64,000 nucleotides of DNA from an uncultured Bacteriovorax sp. Its GTDB lineage: Bacteria; Bdellovibrionota; Bacteriovoracia; Bacteriovoracales; Bacteriovoracaceae. Location of the stretch: the NCBI GenBank assembly GCA_946480715.1, contig CAMLKK010000007.1:58038-122037 (forward strand). The letters are read 5' to 3'. The position numbers and the translations under genes are program-made. Under the pieces are notes generated by a model. The model saw only the letters and a list, made by a program, of their open reading frames with translations, was not told where the DNA came from and ran no database searches. Numbering within the stretch: position 1 is the stretch's first letter; each line of letters begins with the position of its first letter. Shown here piece after piece: positions 41,742 to 50,259 of the stretch.

Positions 41742-43150
41742 AAGAAAATCTAATCCAGATTATCAATACTTTTTTCGTCCTGAGTATTCTGTACTACGGA
41801 TTTGCGAACACAATTTATTTTGTTCTGCTTATTTTAGCATTTAAAGATTTAAGAAAAAATCAGCTTCAAAATTTTCTATTGATGAAAGAATTGAAGCATA
41901 CGCCACCAGCATATGCACCGTCTATTTCCATCATAGCACCCGCCTATAATGAAGAACTCACAATCGTTGGATCTGTAAAATCATTTCTAGTTCTGAATTA
42001 TCCACTCTTTGAAGTCGTGGTTGTTAATGACGGAAGCAAAGATGGCACTCTCAAACAGCTTATTGAGCATTTTAAATTATACGAAGAAGTCATCTTTGAA
42101 GATAACAGGTTAGTCCATGCTCCTATTAACAAAACATATCGTTCACTCTCCCATCCGAACTTAGTTGTCGTAGATAAACAAAATGGTGGAAAGGCGGATG
42201 CGATCAATGCAGGGTTAGCTGTTTCCAAATATCCTTTATTCTGCGCGGTCGATAGTGATTCTATTTTAGAAAGTGATGCGCTTTTAAGAATTGCTCTTCC
42301 TTTTTTCGAAGACCCGGACACAACAGTAGCTTCAGGTGGAACGATTCGTTTAGTAAACGGATCAAAACTCAATCACGGTCAGGTTATTCGACCGCAACTT
42401 TCTCGTCAGCCACTTATTCTTCTGCAAAACGTAGAATATATTCGTGCCTTTCTTTGCGGCCGCGTAGGCTGGAACGCGCTCAATGCTACATTGGTTATTT
42501 CTGGTGCCTTTGGACTTTTCAATAAAGAGGCGGTTCTGGGTGCAGGATCTTACAACAAACACTCCATTGGAGAAGACATGGAGCTTGTTGTTCGTCTGCA
42601 CCGTTATTGTAAAGAAGTTGCGAAGAGACCTTACAGAATTATTTTTATTCCAGATCCAGTTTGCTGGACAGAAGCACCTTTTGAATTAGGCTCCCTTTCT
42701 AGACAGCGTGTGAGATGGCAACGTGGATTGGCCGATACGCTTTACAAGTACAAAGGACTCATGAGACCTCGTTATGGCTTCATGGGATTACTGGCCCTTC
42801 CCTATTTCTTTCTCGTAGAACTTTGGGGACCTTTGATTGAAATTATCAGTTGGATCTTTCTAGGACTGGCCTGGTACTTTGGAATATTGAACAAAGAATT
42901 ACTGCTTCTCTTTTTCCTCATTGGACTTCTCTACGGTGTGTTCATGACATTAATGGCGATTCTTTTGGAGGAAATCTATTTCCGAAAAGTAAGCAGTGTT
43001 AAAGAATTTTTATGGCTGTTATTATTCGGCATCCTAGAAGCTTTTGGCTTCCGTCAATTAACTTCTTATTGGCGAATAAAGGGTCTCTGGCAGCATTTTA
43101 GAGGTCAACGTGCTGAATGGGGAGAGATGAAACGAAAAGGGCTTTCATAG
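41738..43150 (+). CDS. Processive GT2 glycosyltransferase (PgaC/BcsA/YaiP-like)
   Basis: The product has 470 residues: one N-terminal membrane segment, a GT-A domain, then three to four C-terminal segments. Motifs are SIIAPAYNEE, VVVNDGSKDGT, QNGGKADAINAG, CAVDSDSIL (the DxD metal site), SGAFGLF, GEDMELVVRLH (catalytic Asp) and RQRVRWQRG, the Q/RxxRW signature of processive synthases. It would polymerise a beta-linked polysaccharide from a UDP-sugar and export it through the inner membrane. Gene order with HEAT and YaiO/TPR-YaiO barrels supports a complete secretion system; the polymer is unknown. Confidence 0.87.
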   Translation: MKENLIQIINTFFVLSILYYGFANTIYFVLLILAFKDLRKNQLQNFLLMKELKHTPPAYAPSISIIAPAYNEELTIVGSVKSFLVLNYPLFEVVVVNDGSKDGTLKQLIEHFKLYEEVIFEDNRLVHAPINKTYRSLSHPNLVVVDKQNGGKADAINAGLAVSKYPLFCAVDSDSILESDALLRIALPFFEDPDTTVASGGTIRLVNGSKLNHGQVIRPQLSRQPLILLQNVEYIRAFLCGRVGWNALNATLVISGAFGLFNKEAVLGAGSYNKHSIGEDMELVVRLHRYCKEVAKRPYRIIFIPDPVCWTEAPFELGSLSRQRVRWQRGLADTLYKYKGLMRPRYGFMGLLALPYFFLVELWGPLIEIISWIFLGLAWYFGILNKELLLLFFLIGLLYGVFMTLMAILLEEIYFRKVSSVKEFLWLLLFGILEAFGFRQLTSYWRIKGLWQHFRGQRAEWGEMKRKGLS

Positions 43151-43154
43151 GCCT

Positions 43155-43517
43155 TTAACGTGAAAGAATTCCTTTAACTCTAGCGACCATCTCGCGTGGG
43201 CTAAATGGCTTCTGGATGAAATCCATTGCCCCATAACCTAAACCACGAACAATATCTTCATCTGATTTTTGTAATGCGAGTACGACTGTACGAATTTGAA
43301 TGTTTCGTTTTTTAAGTTCTTCCATCAATTCAAATCCGTTCATTCCAGGCATAAGAATGTCTGTTATCAACAGATCAGGTATCTCTTGTTCAATCGCCTT
43401 CAATGCTTCCAGTCCATCATTTGCGATGTGAACCCGAAAACCAGCTTTTTCTAAAGCAAATTTAATAAGAATGGCTGCATCTTCCGAGTCTTCTGCGACT
43501 AAAATGTATTGGCTCAT
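43155..43517 (-). CDS. CheY-like single-domain response regulator
   Basis: The product has 120 residues: one receiver domain with VAEDSED (acid pair), phospho-acceptor Asp in LITDILMPGMNG, and Lys in FIQKPFSP. The switch Thr/Ser position appears as Ala in VVLALQK, which is unusual. No output domain. Its start overlaps the Cys-cluster gene stop by 4 bp. It lies 4 bases from the convergent GT2 gene, so it may regulate the exopolysaccharide, which is inference. Confidence 0.85.
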   Translation of the reverse strand: MSQYILVAEDSEDAAILIKFALEKAGFRVHIANDGLEALKAIEQEIPDLLITDILMPGMNGFELMEELKKRNIQIRTVVLALQKSDEDIVRGLGYGAMDFIQKPFSPREMVARVKGILSR

Positions 43518-44092
43518 GAGGTCCTTAACGATTCTATTAATAATAACTTTTCTAATATTATGGCCAGAGACTTATTAATTGGGAACTGCTCATCCAAAAA
43601 CTTCGGGTCGAGAGCATCCAATTTTTTTCTCCAAAGCTCTATATAGGGTAATTCGGATTCTTTGAATTTATCTTTAAGCATTTGAGTATGTTCTGCCGGA
43701 AAATCTTCTTTGATGACTTTGCAAATCGAAAATTCAGGATGGCCATATTTATCTTTTCTGGCCGCTACTCCAAAAGTGCGACAGACATAAGGGCGGTATT
43801 GATAGTGACTGCAGCTGCCTAGTCCCTTTTCTTCATCTGTCACTTTCATTAACAGACAACGTTTATCAACTTGAGCTAGTGCTTTTGAAAGCATTTCTTC
43901 GGCACTTTTTTCTTCAATTAATTTTAAGCCAAGTGGCAGGAGCTCAATAGGAGCACAATAAATGTCCGGCTTAAAGCAACATTTACCGCAAGATTCTCTG
44001 CAATGGAGACCTGTCGTTCTTTGAAATTGCCCAAAAATTTCTGAAATTTCTTCAAAACTTTTTTGAATATTCTCAGCGAGATTTTTATCCAT
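43514..44092 (-). CDS. YkgJ-family cysteine cluster protein
   Basis: The product has 192 residues. The YkgJ/CxxCxxxCC-type cluster is present: CRESCGKCCFKPDIYC, with PIELLPLG, and the second part CSHYQYRPYVCRTFG. These proteins bind an Fe-S or zinc centre; function largely unknown. It is the first gene in a pair with the receiver protein. Confidence 0.8.
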   Translation of the reverse strand: MDKNLAENIQKSFEEISEIFGQFQRTTGLHCRESCGKCCFKPDIYCAPIELLPLGLKLIEEKSAEEMLSKALAQVDKRCLLMKVTDEEKGLGSCSHYQYRPYVCRTFGVAARKDKYGHPEFSICKVIKEDFPAEHTQMLKDKFKESELPYIELWRKKLDALDPKFLDEQFPINKSLAIILEKLLLIESLRTS

Positions 44093-44110
44093 GATTTTAT
44101 TTTATCGTAT

Positions 44111-44443
44111 TCAAATCTGTAAGACTAGAGTGAGAAAAGCACTGGTAGCTAAAACGCCCTGAAAAAGGATAATTCTCTTAGGTGTTGATCGGCCTCTACT
44201 GTCGCGATAAACGAGGACAAAACCGGCCATGGCCATAGCAATAAAAAGAATGACGACCATGCTTAAATCTGTCCTGTTGTTTTCAACCGCATACAAAATA
44301 AGCAACATCAGTGCAATCGTGGCACACACTCCATGAACACTATTAACTATTTTAGACATTCGCTGGTTATTAAGAATTCGAACAAGTGAATGCATTCCTA
44401 ATAGTGCAGCTAAAGCGAAAAAAACTAATGAAAGTTGATACAA
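44111..44443 (-). CDS. Small polytopic membrane protein, unknown
   Basis: About 110 residues with four hydrophobic segments (LVFFALAALLGMHSL, VHGVCATIALMLLILYAV, LSMVVILFIAMAMAGFVLVY, IILFQGVLATSAFLTLVLQI). The start is taken as TTG 44443, which lies five bases after GGAGG; other in-frame TTG/GTG codons just upstream overlap that SD. No family recognised. It sits between the Cys-cluster gene and a lipoprotein gene on the same strand. Confidence 0.55.
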   Translation of the reverse strand: MYQLSLVFFALAALLGMHSLVRILNNQRMSKIVNSVHGVCATIALMLLILYAVENNRTDLSMVVILFIAMAMAGFVLVYRDSRGRSTPKRIILFQGVLATSAFLTLVLQI

Positions 44444-44490
44444 TTGCACCTCCAAGCTTCATGGTTTTGAGATGCAAGTTTGAGGCGAAA

Positions 44491-44886
44491 CTATTTCTGA
44501 TTAAAAAAGTCTTTCCACTGTGATTTTAGCTTCTGCTCGCTGTTCTGGATTTCTTTGTCATAGCTGGCCTTCATTTGAATTAACAGATTTCTTTCCTCTG
44601 GATTCAGCTCGCCATCGCGTGTGACATTGACCATTTTATTGATGAGTTGATAATACAAATTGCATTCTTCTCCGATCGGAGAGCAATCGACCGCTCTCGT
44701 GCTCTCAATTCCATCTGCCATCGCATACATCGTCTTAATATTTTTTTCGGCCATTAATTTTTTAACGACTTCATTCATTTGGATTTTTTGCATGGAAAAT
44801 TTTTGAATGGTGACGATGGGCTTTTCTTGTTTTGGTGAACAAGCGGAAATAAGAATGAGAACGAGTCCTGGTATTATTCTTTTCAT
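44491..44886 (-). CDS. Small lipoprotein of unknown function
   Basis: The product has 131 residues. Signal and lipobox LISAC place the lipidated Cys at residue 16. The rest is charged and helical, with a Cys pair (VDCSPIGEEC). No SD is visible; a stable hairpin (44891-44917) lies only five bases before the ATG. It follows the metallopeptidase gene, with a 50-bp gap. Confidence 0.65.
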   Translation of the reverse strand: MKRIIPGLVLILISACSPKQEKPIVTIQKFSMQKIQMNEVVKKLMAEKNIKTMYAMADGIESTRAVDCSPIGEECNLYYQLINKMVNVTRDGELNPEERNLLIQMKASYDKEIQNSEQKLKSQWKDFFNQK

Positions 44887-44890
44887 AGGT

Positions 44891-44917
44891 AAGGCCCAGT
44901 GTATCTCACTGGGCCTT
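44891..44917 (-). promoter_or_regulatory. Stable hairpin immediately upstream of the lipoprotein start
   Basis: An 11-bp perfect stem (AAGGCCCAGTG/CACTGGGCCTT) with a five-base loop. On the minus strand it lacks a following T-tract and ends five bases before the ATG, so it may control translation or be a weak terminator for the upstream gene. Confidence 0.5.
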
Positions 44918-44936
44918 TATTGTCCAAAATTAGGAA

Positions 44937-46058
44937 TTAAAATCTTGCTTCGCCTTCAAGTGTACAAGCAGGTTTTGTTTGCATTCCAGCATTGCTACAT
45001 GCCATGTACATATTAAGTCCTGGGTCTTTTCCAAGAATTGTCTGCATACGGAAGTCACCTGATGGGTGGATACCTTCGTCACCAGTTTCACACAGGTTCA
45101 ACCATGTACTCACGAGCATTCTGTCTGTATCTGCAAAAGAGTAGTTCTGAGTTCTCGCGTGAATGTTAAGAACTTTGATACCCCAAGCGTCAGCTACAAG
45201 CTCTCCGCCATGGCTTACAGTAACTTTATCGCGACAAGCTTGTGGATCTTTTTCATTCTTCTTACAGAATTTTTGATCATCAGCAGTCTTGTTGAAAGTA
45301 TCTGCATAGTTGTTTGAAATACAGCTTAAGAATGGTTTATAGATTTCGTTACCCATTTTACCGTTATCAATATGGTGACCCATTTCATGCGAAATCGCTT
45401 GAAGGATGCTGTTAAATCTTTCGTTCATGTCAGCCGTTTGCGAAAGACCAATCAAGAAACCTGGACAGATAAGAACGTATTTATCGTTTCCTAATGTTGT
45501 AGCAAATGCATTCGAAACAAGTCCGTCAGATCCACAAGCATTCATCATCAACTGAGAAAGTATGCTGTCATCAAGGTTAGCTCTTTCAATAAAGTCACCA
45601 AAGTTACCAACAACAATACTATTGATTGTTGATTTCATCGTGAACTTCGTTCCAGCATCAAAAGCCGTGCTCTCATCAATTGCTTGGTTCATATAACGTT
45701 TAAGAAGAGCAACGTTTTCTTTACTTGTCACAACTTCTTCAATTCCAGTGACGCGTTTTTTAGCCGCATTCATAATCTCTTGGTTTCTGATTTTGTAAGC
45801 TTCAATCGCGCGTTTAATGAAACGAATTTTTGAAATGCGCTTTTTCATTTCTTCAATTCGTGGAGCTGATTTGGTGTTCGCTTCAACAGCAATTTCATTT
45901 TTTAGCTTGTTGATATACACATCGCGAGTCATACGTTCTAGTTTAGTGTCAGTACAGATCGCTTTAATAGGATCAGCACACACGGAGCTATCCTGTGCGA
46001 AAGTGGCAAATGAGAAAGTCATCGTTGCGGCCGTAGCCACCAAAAGTGCTTTTGACAT
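44937..46058 (-). CDS. Exported zinc metallopeptidase-like protein (HExxH)
   Basis: From ATG 46058 (GGAG upstream) the product is 373 residues with a signal peptide ending FATFA. The zinc motif ISHEMGHHIDNG is followed about 70 residues later by GGELVADAWGIKV, where Glu is the likely third ligand, an arrangement resembling M48-like gluzincins. The central part is helical. Many cysteines suggest a disulfide-rich periplasmic fold. Substrate unknown. Expressed ahead of the small lipoprotein. Confidence 0.75.
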   Translation of the reverse strand: MSKALLVATAATMTFSFATFAQDSSVCADPIKAICTDTKLERMTRDVYINKLKNEIAVEANTKSAPRIEEMKKRISKIRFIKRAIEAYKIRNQEIMNAAKKRVTGIEEVVTSKENVALLKRYMNQAIDESTAFDAGTKFTMKSTINSIVVGNFGDFIERANLDDSILSQLMMNACGSDGLVSNAFATTLGNDKYVLICPGFLIGLSQTADMNERFNSILQAISHEMGHHIDNGKMGNEIYKPFLSCISNNYADTFNKTADDQKFCKKNEKDPQACRDKVTVSHGGELVADAWGIKVLNIHARTQNYSFADTDRMLVSTWLNLCETGDEGIHPSGDFRMQTILGKDPGLNMYMACSNAGMQTKPACTLEGEARF

Positions 46059-46150
46059 GTGAGTCTCCATGCGTTTGTTGTTTTGGTAAGTCTGCCAGAC
46101 TGGTGAAAATTCTCAATTTGAAAGCTCAGACCAAGTAATATCTACTCGAC

Positions 46151-46184
46151 TGTCCATTTTTTAGACACTTTAACCCTCTAAAAT
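46151..46184. promoter_or_regulatory. Second copy of the TGTC..TAGACA/CCCTCT element
   Basis: TGTCCATTTTTTAGACA (46151-46167) matches 15 of 17 bases of the palindrome at 38208-38224 and is likewise followed by CTTT, a short gap and CCCTCT, then AAA. It lies between the divergent metallopeptidase and guanine deaminase genes. Confidence 0.45.
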
Positions 46185-46252
46185 GAGAGCTTTTCTTGAC
46201 TAGCATCCCTTAGGTTATGTACTTTAAGGTCCACTTTTCACCAGAGGATTTC

Positions 46253-47575
46253 ATGCACGCGGAAAACGTTACTAAGGCCGTTCGAGGCCAGCTTGTTTAC
46301 TTTAAAAACGACCCCTTTTTTAATCAACCGAAAGATTCATTCGTTCATGAAACTGATGGACTGCTTATCATAAAAAATGGAAAAATTATTTCAGTAGGAT
46401 CTTACGATAAAACAAAAAATTTAATTCCAGAAAATGTTCAAGTTGAACATTACCCAAATTATCTTATCTCCCCAGGATTTATTGATACTCACGTTCACTA
46501 TCCACAAGCAGAAATTATTGGTGCGTTTGGAAAACAACTCCTTGATTGGTTAAATGAATACACTTTCATTGCCGAACAAAAATACAGCAATAAAGAATAC
46601 GCTCAAGAGCAAGCTAAATTCTTTTGCAATGAACTTGTAAAAAATGGGACAACGACTGCTCTCGTTTTCTGTACTGTATATCCAGGCTCTGTAGATGCTC
46701 TCTTCGAAGAGGCTGAAAAACTAAATATGAGAATCATTGCTGGTAAAGTTCTGATGGATAGAAATGCTCCACCGGCCCTCCAAGATACAGCTCAAAAAGG
46801 TTACGATGAATCTAAAACTCTAATAAAAAAATGGCACGATAAAGGCAGAAGTCTTTATGCCATTACTCCACGTTTTGCACCAACGAGCACACCAGAACAA
46901 ATGGAAATGGCAGGACAACTTTGGAAAGAACATCCTGGAACATATGTTCAAACTCACATTTCAGAAAATTTAAACGAGATTGAGTGGGTAAAAAGTTTAT
47001 TTCCTGAGGCAAAAGGATATCTTGATGTTTATGATCGATATAATTTAATCGGAAAGCGGTCGCTTCTCGCTCACGGTGTTCATCTAACCGAAGAAGAAAT
47101 GTGTCGCTGTCATGAAACGGATACATCTATCTCTCACTGTCCTACTTCAAATTTATTCTTAGGAAGTGGACTGTTTAAAATTCACGAAGCAAAAAAAGCA
47201 AACCGTCCAGTTAAGGTTGGTATGGGAACTGATATTGGTGCAGGCACAAGTTTTTCACTGCTCGCGACTATGAATGAAAGCTATAAAGTTGCTCAGCTCA
47301 ATCAGTATCCATTAGATGCTTTGAAGGCATTTTATCTTTCAACATTAGGAGGCGCTCAAGCGCTTCACATCGATCATCAGGTTGGAACTTTCAAAGAAGG
47401 GCATGAAGCAGACTTTATCCTGCTTGATCCAAACGCAACTGATCTTTTAAAAATGCGTTCAGCCCGATCGCGTTCGATCGAAGAGCAACTCTTCATTCTA
47501 ATGACGATTGGTGATGACCGCTGTGTAAAAGCAACTTATGTTGCTGGCATAGAAGTACATAGGACTGAAAAATGA
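46253..47575 (+). CDS. guaD: Guanine deaminase
   Basis: From ATG 46253 (AGAGGA five bases upstream) the product is 440 residues, normal for GuaD. Amidohydrolase metal ligands are visible: GFIDTHVHYPQ, QTHISEN and LAHGVHL, plus GMGTDIGAGTSFSLLATMNESYKV, a segment characteristic of guanine deaminase. It converts guanine to xanthine and ammonia. The reading from ATG 46217 lacks an SD. It starts an operon of compact, 4-bp-overlapping genes (DUF1456, HutD/Ves, rlmN). The purine role does not obviously connect to the rest. Confidence 0.93.
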   Translation: MHAENVTKAVRGQLVYFKNDPFFNQPKDSFVHETDGLLIIKNGKIISVGSYDKTKNLIPENVQVEHYPNYLISPGFIDTHVHYPQAEIIGAFGKQLLDWLNEYTFIAEQKYSNKEYAQEQAKFFCNELVKNGTTTALVFCTVYPGSVDALFEEAEKLNMRIIAGKVLMDRNAPPALQDTAQKGYDESKTLIKKWHDKGRSLYAITPRFAPTSTPEQMEMAGQLWKEHPGTYVQTHISENLNEIEWVKSLFPEAKGYLDVYDRYNLIGKRSLLAHGVHLTEEEMCRCHETDTSISHCPTSNLFLGSGLFKIHEAKKANRPVKVGMGTDIGAGTSFSLLATMNESYKVAQLNQYPLDALKAFYLSTLGGAQALHIDHQVGTFKEGHEADFILLDPNATDLLKMRSARSRSIEEQLFILMTIGDDRCVKATYVAGIEVHRTEK

Positions 47576-48039
47576 TTTCAAACGATTATCTAAGAAGCAT
47601 TCGTTACATTTTAAATTCAAGCGACAATGGGATGTGCAAAATTGCAGCTCTTAATGGTCATGAAGTTCCACTTGATAAAATGGAAGCTTATTTAAAAAGT
47701 GAAGAAGAACCAGGTTTCATCAGATGCCCTGACTTAACGATGGCCAATTTTCTGGATGGATTAGTGATCCAAAAACGCGGTAAGGATGAAACACGAGCGC
47801 CAATACCTTTTGAAATACCAGTCACAAACAATACTGTTTTAAAAAAATTGAAAGTCGCTTTCAGCTTGAAAGAAGATGATATGCATGCTGTTTTAGCACT
47901 CGATGGATTTAAAATCGGTCGTGCTGAGTTGAGTGCATTTTTAAGGAAAAAAGGACAGGACAATTACCGTGAGTGTGGCGATCAATTTATGCGCCATTTT
48001 TTCAAAGGCCTCGCGCAAAAGGTTCAATCAGGAAAATGA
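47572..48039 (+). CDS. DUF1456 (YehS) family protein
   Basis: The product has 155 residues with two similar halves: NDYLRSIRYIL...ALNGHEVPLDKMEAYLKSEEEPGFIRCPDLTMANFLDGLVIQKRG, and LKKLKVAFSLKEDDMHAVLALDGFKIGRAELSAFLRKKGQDNYRECGDQFMRHFFKGL. This duplicated layout is diagnostic of DUF1456. Function unknown. Overlaps guaD and the HutD/Ves gene by 4 bp each. Confidence 0.88.
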   Translation: MISNDYLRSIRYILNSSDNGMCKIAALNGHEVPLDKMEAYLKSEEEPGFIRCPDLTMANFLDGLVIQKRGKDETRAPIPFEIPVTNNTVLKKLKVAFSLKEDDMHAVLALDGFKIGRAELSAFLRKKGQDNYRECGDQFMRHFFKGLAQKVQSGK

Positions 48040-48557
48040 AAACGATAAGCGAACAAGACTTTAAACAAATGCCCTGGAAAAACGGCGGTGGTACTACCAC
48101 TGAAATTTTTCGTCTTGATCGCGACAATGTACAAATTTTAAGACTTTCAAAGGCCAGCGTTTCGCAATCCGGCCCATTTTCTCACTTTGCTGATACTGAT
48201 CGTTTCATCACATTGCTTGAAGGAAGAGGATTTGAACTTACGATAGATGGAACCTCTCTCAAACTGGAACAGGCCTATCAATGGGTTCGGTTCAAGGGCG
48301 AAGCTAATGTTGAATGTAAACTTATTGATAGTGAATGCCTGGATTTTAATGTCATGGTTAAAAGAGGTTCATGCACATTGACTGTGCAGGCCCTAAATCG
48401 CAGTGATCTTTTTTTCTCTCAGCAATCTGCCTCTTCAACATTAGTTTACGATCATCGCTCAAAAAAACTTTTTACTTTCGAACCAGATGAAGCTTTAACA
48501 CAACTTCCTTTTTCAAATGGACCATTAATTGTTGTTAGTTATCAGGAACGCAATTAA
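48036..48557 (+). CDS. HutD/Ves family protein
   Basis: From ATG 48036 (ATGA overlap with the previous stop) the product is 173 residues. The N-terminal KQMPWKNGGGTTTEI is the family signature, and the cupin-like SGPFSHFADTDRFITLLEGRGFEL follows. HutD/Ves proteins are cupins of uncertain role, linked in some bacteria to histidine use or cold response. No hut genes are nearby. Confidence 0.85.
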   Translation: MKTISEQDFKQMPWKNGGGTTTEIFRLDRDNVQILRLSKASVSQSGPFSHFADTDRFITLLEGRGFELTIDGTSLKLEQAYQWVRFKGEANVECKLIDSECLDFNVMVKRGSCTLTVQALNRSDLFFSQQSASSTLVYDHRSKKLFTFEPDEALTQLPFSNGPLIVVSYQERN

Positions 48558-49588
48558 TGAAGCCTTCATTTTATCAATTCACTTATCCAGAACTTTGCGA
48601 GTGGCTAGGTGCCAGAAGTCTTTCTGTCAGTGGTGCAGCTTTGCTCTATAAGTGGCATTTAAAACTAAAAAAACTCTCACCATGTGTTGAAAATCTCTCT
48701 GTGAAAACACAAGAGTTCTTACATGCGGAAATGGATTTTACACTTCCATCAATTGATCACGTTCATGAAGCAGAAGATGGAACTGTAAAACTACTATTAA
48801 AATTAAACGATGGTCACAGAATTGAAACAGTTCTGCTTCCATTTCAAAATAAATACTCGCTATGTGTTTCATCACAAGTGGGTTGTGCCATGAAATGCAG
48901 TTTTTGTTTTACAGGAACGCAAGGACTTAAAAGACATCTGGCGACTGAGGAAATCATAGGTCAATATCTCATTGCATGGAATTGGCTTTCGGAGAATCGT
49001 CCGCGCGCCCACCAAATTAAAAGTTTAGTTTTTATGGGGCAAGGTGAACCTCTTCATAATTTTGAAGCTGTTAAAAAAGCTTGTGAAATACTGCTTGATC
49101 AACATGGAATGAGTGTTGGCGTACAAAAAATTACAATCTCAACTGCCGGATATTTACCAGGCCTAGAGCGCTGGAACGAAATGCCGGGAGTAAATATTGC
49201 TCTCTCTCTTCATTCAGTGATTGAGGAAAAAAGACAAAAACTCATACCTATCAATCAAAAGTGGCCATTGACTGAAATACTTCCCCTCATCAATGCAATC
49301 CCTCTCAAAAGAAAGCAATACATTACTTATGAATATCTTATGGCGCAAGAATTCAATGATGGAGAAGACGATGCTCACGCACTAGGAAAAGCACTTCAAG
49401 GACAACAGGCCATCATCAATCTCATCCCTTTTAATCCTTTTCCCGGAAGTGAATTTGGCCGGTCTACAGATGACCGTATACAAAAATTTCAAAAAATTGT
49501 GGAGGATTATAATCTTCCTGTTCTCATTAGATCGACAAAAGGAGATGATATATTGGCTGCATGTGGGCAGCTCAATACGAAGGTATAG
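48557..49588 (+). CDS. rlmN: 23S rRNA/tRNA adenine-C2 methyltransferase (radical SAM)
   Basis: The product has 343 residues. Radical-SAM motif VGCAMKCSFCFTGTQGLKRHLATEEIIGQ (CxxxCxxC), MGQGEPLHNFEAV, STAGYLPGLERW, ALSLHS and INLIPFNPFPGSEF match RlmN/Cfr. The methyl-carrying Cys near the C-terminus is probably the one in AACGQL. It methylates A2503 of 23S rRNA and some tRNAs. The ATG shares a base with the previous TAA. Confidence 0.93.
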   Translation: MKPSFYQFTYPELCEWLGARSLSVSGAALLYKWHLKLKKLSPCVENLSVKTQEFLHAEMDFTLPSIDHVHEAEDGTVKLLLKLNDGHRIETVLLPFQNKYSLCVSSQVGCAMKCSFCFTGTQGLKRHLATEEIIGQYLIAWNWLSENRPRAHQIKSLVFMGQGEPLHNFEAVKKACEILLDQHGMSVGVQKITISTAGYLPGLERWNEMPGVNIALSLHSVIEEKRQKLIPINQKWPLTEILPLINAIPLKRKQYITYEYLMAQEFNDGEDDAHALGKALQGQQAIINLIPFNPFPGSEFGRSTDDRIQKFQKIVEDYNLPVLIRSTKGDDILAACGQLNTKV

Positions 49589-49590
49589 TT

Positions 49591-50259
49591 ATGTCGAACC
49601 TTGCTAAGATCCTAACTGGTCAAAGTGAAGAACACCTCACACAAGATTTTCTTACCCAGAAATTCATTCACAAAGAAATGGTTCTCGCCTTAGATGCTTT
49701 AAGAAATGATGCTCTCTCTGCCGGTTTTAGTCTCGCCATCGCCAGTAGCTTTCGCAGTTTTGAAGCGCAATTAAAAATTTGGAATGCAAAGGCCCGCGGA
49801 GAACGCGTTTTGCTCGATTCACACGGAGTCGCACTTGATTTCTCCCTTCTTTCAAAAAAAGAACTAATCCACGCAATCCTGAGATGGTCCGCCCTTCCTG
49901 GAGCTAGCCGTCACCACTGGGGTACGGATTTCGATGTTTTCGATGCTAATGCTCTAGTTGAAGGCTACAAAGTGCAACTAACGACCGCTGAGACCGAAGG
50001 TGAAGGTCTCTTTGCTCCTTTTCATTTATGGCTGGATGGTTCTTTAGAAAAGCATGGATTCTATCGCCCTTATTCTGATGACCGCGGTGGAATTGCTCCG
50101 GAAAAATGGCACTTAAGTTTTAGGAAAATTGCGAATGAATATGAGCGTGAGTTTACTTATGAACTGCTGGAACAAACGATCATTAATGCCGATATAGAAT
50201 TGAAAGACATTATTCTGGAAGAATTACCTGAAATATTTAGACGATATGTTCAGCTTTAG
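49591..50259 (+). CDS. M15-family peptidoglycan peptidase
   Basis: From ATG 49591 the product is 222 residues; it starts 3 bases after the rlmN stop. Zinc motifs of the VanY/DacB-like M15 group are SSFRSFEAQLKIWN, GASRHHWGTDFDVFD (His...Asp) and EKWHLSF (second His). No signal peptide is seen, so localisation is uncertain; M15 enzymes cut D-Ala or L-Ala-D-Glu bonds of peptidoglycan. It overlaps the convergent ABC gene by 4 bp. Confidence 0.86.
   Translation: MSNLAKILTGQSEEHLTQDFLTQKFIHKEMVLALDALRNDALSAGFSLAIASSFRSFEAQLKIWNAKARGERVLLDSHGVALDFSLLSKKELIHAILRWSALPGASRHHWGTDFDVFDANALVEGYKVQLTTAETEGEGLFAPFHLWLDGSLEKHGFYRPYSDDRGGIAPEKWHLSFRKIANEYEREFTYELLEQTIINADIELKDIILEELPEIFRRYVQL

Noticed and set aside
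46195..46221. Sigma-70 promoter TTGACT with TATGTA for guaD
   Set aside because: Spacing of about 15 bases and a poor -10 make it unconvincing.
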